Shown here piece by piece: positions 8,043-9,188 of a stretch of 9,188 nucleotides of DNA. Every line of letters starts with the position of its first letter. The stretch's first letter is position 1. The stretch is from JBIKLM01 sp044375105. GTDB taxonomy: Bacteria > Planctomycetota > UBA1135 > GCA-002686595. The stretch is taken from contig JBILNK010000172.1 of NCBI GenBank assembly GCA_044375105.1, forward strand, positions 1 through 9,188, in the 5' to 3' direction. A model generated the notes under the pieces. The model was not told where the DNA came from, made no database searches, and saw only the letters and a program-made list of their open reading frames with translations. The position numbers and the translations under genes are program-made.

Positions 8043-8048
8043 TAGACT
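8043..8048 (+). promoter_or_regulatory. -10-like TAGACT for the DUF4920 gene
   Basis: GCTAGACT at 8041-8048; the hexamer ends 37 nt before the ATG at 8086. It is identical to the hexamer before the thioredoxin-fold gene. No -35 match is visible at the usual spacing. Confidence 0.42.
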
Positions 8049-8085
8049 GCTGGCTTCCTACCCGATCAGGCCCCAGCCCACCGCC

Positions 8086-8541
8086 ATGCGCCTCCAAACC
8101 GCCCTTTCGGCCCTGCTCCTGCCCCTCGCCCTGGTCGCCTGCCGCTCCGCCGCGACGCTGCCCGCGGGCGAGACCATCGGTGCCGAATTGACCCCCGCCA
8201 ATACGATCCCCCTGCACGTCGTGCAGCAGGACCTGGCCGCCTACGAGGGCCAGACGCTGCTGGTCGAAGGCCAGGCCACCGCGGTGTGCCAGAAGATGGG
8301 CTGCTGGATGAAGGTCGAAGAAGCGGGCCAGAGCGCCCGGGTGCGCTGGGACAGCGGCTGCGGCGGCCAGTACGCCTTCCCGCTCGACGTGGTCGGCAAG
8401 CGCGTCGTGCTGCAGGCCACCGTGCTGGAAGTGGAACCCACCGAAGCGCAGCTGGCCGCGGCCAAGGACAACCCGGATGGCTGCCCCAAGGAATACGCGC
8501 TCTCGGTCAGCTCGGTGCTGATCGTCGACGCCAAGCCTTGA
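8086..8541 (+). CDS. DUF4920 family lipoprotein
   Basis: 151 residues. The N-terminus MRLQTALSALLLPLALVAC is a lipoprotein signal peptide with lipobox LVAC; Cys19 would be lipidated, placing the mature protein on the membrane facing the periplasm. The mature part is a small beta-rich domain with VVQQDLAAYEGQTLLVEGQATAVCQKMGCWMKV. The VCQKxGCWM signature (Cys68, Cys73) is the hallmark of DUF4920 as I know it. Two further cysteines, Cys92 (SGCGGQYAFPLDVVGKRVVLQATV) and Cys133 (NPDGCPKEYALS), also stand out. The alternation around VEGQATAV and GKRVVLQATVLEVEP suggests an OB-like fold. The biochemical function of the family is not established to my knowledge; the cysteines suggest metal binding or disulfides. 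The start at 8086 is supported by the signal peptide. It is transcribed alone, from a TAGACT element to a hairpin at 8563-8592. Confidence 0.9.
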   Translation: MRLQTALSALLLPLALVACRSAATLPAGETIGAELTPANTIPLHVVQQDLAAYEGQTLLVEGQATAVCQKMGCWMKVEEAGQSARVRWDSGCGGQYAFPLDVVGKRVVLQATVLEVEPTEAQLAAAKDNPDGCPKEYALSVSSVLIVDAKP

Positions 8542-8562
8542 GCGAACGAAGGAGCGCGCCCG

Positions 8563-8592
8563 GTCCGGCTCGGGCCTAGCCCGAGCCCGGAC
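8563..8592 (+). terminator. Long hairpin after the DUF4920 gene
   Basis: GTCCGGCTCGGGC, loop CTA, GCCCGAGCCCGGAC forms a 13-bp stem with one bulged C, starting 22 nt after the stop at 8541. A short CCTTT follows at 8598-8602, the only hint of a T-run among the hairpins here. It is the best terminator candidate of the window. The remaining 236 bp to the kinase gene contain no supported gene and no TANNNT element near the start. Confidence 0.55.
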
Positions 8593-8828
8593 GGCGACCT
8601 TTGAGCCCGCCTGAGGCCCTCTCGCGGCGGCGCAGAGGCTCAGGCCTTCCCTCCATGGGGCTCGGAGGTTTCCTGCGGGCTTCCTTTCGCGCGCTTTGGC
8701 AAGCGGCCTGCCGAGCGCGGCTCGGTTCGCCCCCCCCTCCGCCCTGGCCAGCGTCCGCGCGGCCGGCGCGGCCCCTCCCGGACCAACCCGCCGCCCCCCC
8801 CGAGCGGCCCGCCCCTGACCGCCCCGCG

Positions 8829-9188
8829 ATGACCGCCCACCCGCCCCAGGAGACGGCCCAGGCCACGGGAGCGAGGATCGCTCGGGAGTTCCAGATCGAG
8901 GGCCGCCTGCTGGCGTTCCAGCCCCTGGTCCGCGGCCACATCCACGAGACCTTCGTCAGCTCGTTCGAGCAGGGCGGCCAGCGCCGGCGGTACCTCCATC
9001 AGCGCCTCAATCCCCGGGTCTTCACCGACATCCCGGCGCTGATGCACAACGTGGCGGCGGTCACGGCGCACCTGTGCAAGAAGCCCGTGCGCGCCGGCGG
9101 CCTGGAGGCGCTCGAGCTGGTGCCCACGCGCCTCGAGCGCCACTTCTTGATGGCGCCCGACGGCCCCTGGCGCACCTATCGCTTCGTG
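8829..9188 (+). CDS. NahK-like phosphotransferase, N-terminal 120 residues
   Basis: The frame is open from the ATG at 8829 to the right edge (120 codons), so the protein is C-terminally partial. Residues 16-60 read ..ARIAREFQIEGRLLAFQPLVRGHIHETFVSSFEQGG, followed by RRYLHQRLNPRVFTDIPALMHNVAAVTAHL (about 52-81). This matches the N-lobe pattern of the N-acetylhexosamine 1-kinase/APH-like family: G-x-GHIN-x-T-like glycine loop, then YxLQxxNxxVFxDPxxLMxN. Family members phosphorylate sugars or related small molecules with ATP in the cytoplasm; the catalytic HxD loop lies beyond the window, so activity cannot be checked. An in-frame ATG at 8655 would add 58 Pro/Arg/Ala-rich residues that look non-coding, so 8829 is preferred. 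There is no Shine-Dalgarno. The substrate is unknown. Confidence 0.85.
   Translation, partial: MTAHPPQETAQATGARIAREFQIEGRLLAFQPLVRGHIHETFVSSFEQGGQRRRYLHQRLNPRVFTDIPALMHNVAAVTAHLCKKPVRAGGLEALELVPTRLERHFLMAPDGPWRTYRFV

Larger units (their letters stand above)
7582..8085. other. 504-bp intergenic stretch with repeats and hairpins
   Basis: No supported gene on either strand; the open frames are Arg/Gly/Pro-rich. It contains a hairpin after dctM (7598-7611), a four-unit 16-bp tandem repeat (7652-7715), a second stable hairpin (7969-7988) and a -10-like element (8043-8048) for the DUF4920 gene. CCCGAGCGGCCC occurs at 7876-7887 and 7922-7933, and again at 8799-8810. Confidence 0.6.

Noticed and set aside
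8655..8828. In-frame upstream start for the kinase
   Set aside because: It would add 58 Pro/Arg/Ala-rich residues including a run of prolines; the kinase domain begins about 20 residues after the ATG at 8829, which is normal for the family.

Overview
The window is very GC-rich bacterial DNA, roughly three quarters G+C by eye, with coding codons ending almost always in G or C. It holds parts or all of eight supported protein genes plus one doubtful small ORF. There are no RNA genes, mobile elements or CRISPR arrays. About a fifth of the window is non-coding. None of the eight gene starts has a recognisable Shine-Dalgarno sequence, and several have a TANNNT hexamer just upstream. That style, together with the gene content (TPR lipoprotein-like protein, secreted TlpA-type thioredoxin, TRAP transporter, DUF4920 lipoprotein, NahK-like kinase), fits a GC-rich lineage such as Planctomycetota or a myxobacteria-like group. 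This taxonomic guess is inference only; nothing in the window fixes the phylum.

Layout. Positions 1-1107 (minus) are the first 369 residues of an exported TPR protein that runs off the left edge. Positions 1298-1675 (minus) encode an unrecognised 125-residue protein. It diverges, across a 66-bp gap with two overlapping -10-like hexamers, from a large secreted three-module thioredoxin-fold protein at 1742-3619 (plus). That gene converges with an M24 metallopeptidase of the Xaa-Pro dipeptidase/aminopeptidase type at 3811-5004 (minus). A 544-bp stretch without a gene follows. Then come dctQ (5549-6094) and dctM (6256-7581), the membrane subunits of a TRAP transporter that look like the mannitol/chloroaromatic-compound subtype. 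The dctQ-dctM gap is filled exactly by a 53-codon ORF whose start overlaps the dctQ stop and which shares the dctM frame. A second gene-poor stretch of 504 bp carries a 16-bp tandem repeat. It is followed by a DUF4920 lipoprotein (8086-8541) and the first 120 residues of a NahK-like small-molecule kinase (8829 to the right edge).

How the genes work together. Apart from the dctQ-dctM pair, these look like separately transcribed housekeeping and envelope genes rather than a pathway. Three products are predicted to act outside the cytoplasmic membrane (TPR protein, thioredoxin-fold protein, DUF4920 lipoprotein), and the TRAP pair lies in it. The TRAP substrate-binding protein is not in the window.

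No new multi-gene system is evident. The most interesting signals are in gene expression: starts without Shine-Dalgarno sequences, some arranged as expected for leaderless mRNAs; a recurring TAGA(C/T)T-like -10; and short GC hairpins right after all five standalone stop codons, without T-tracts.
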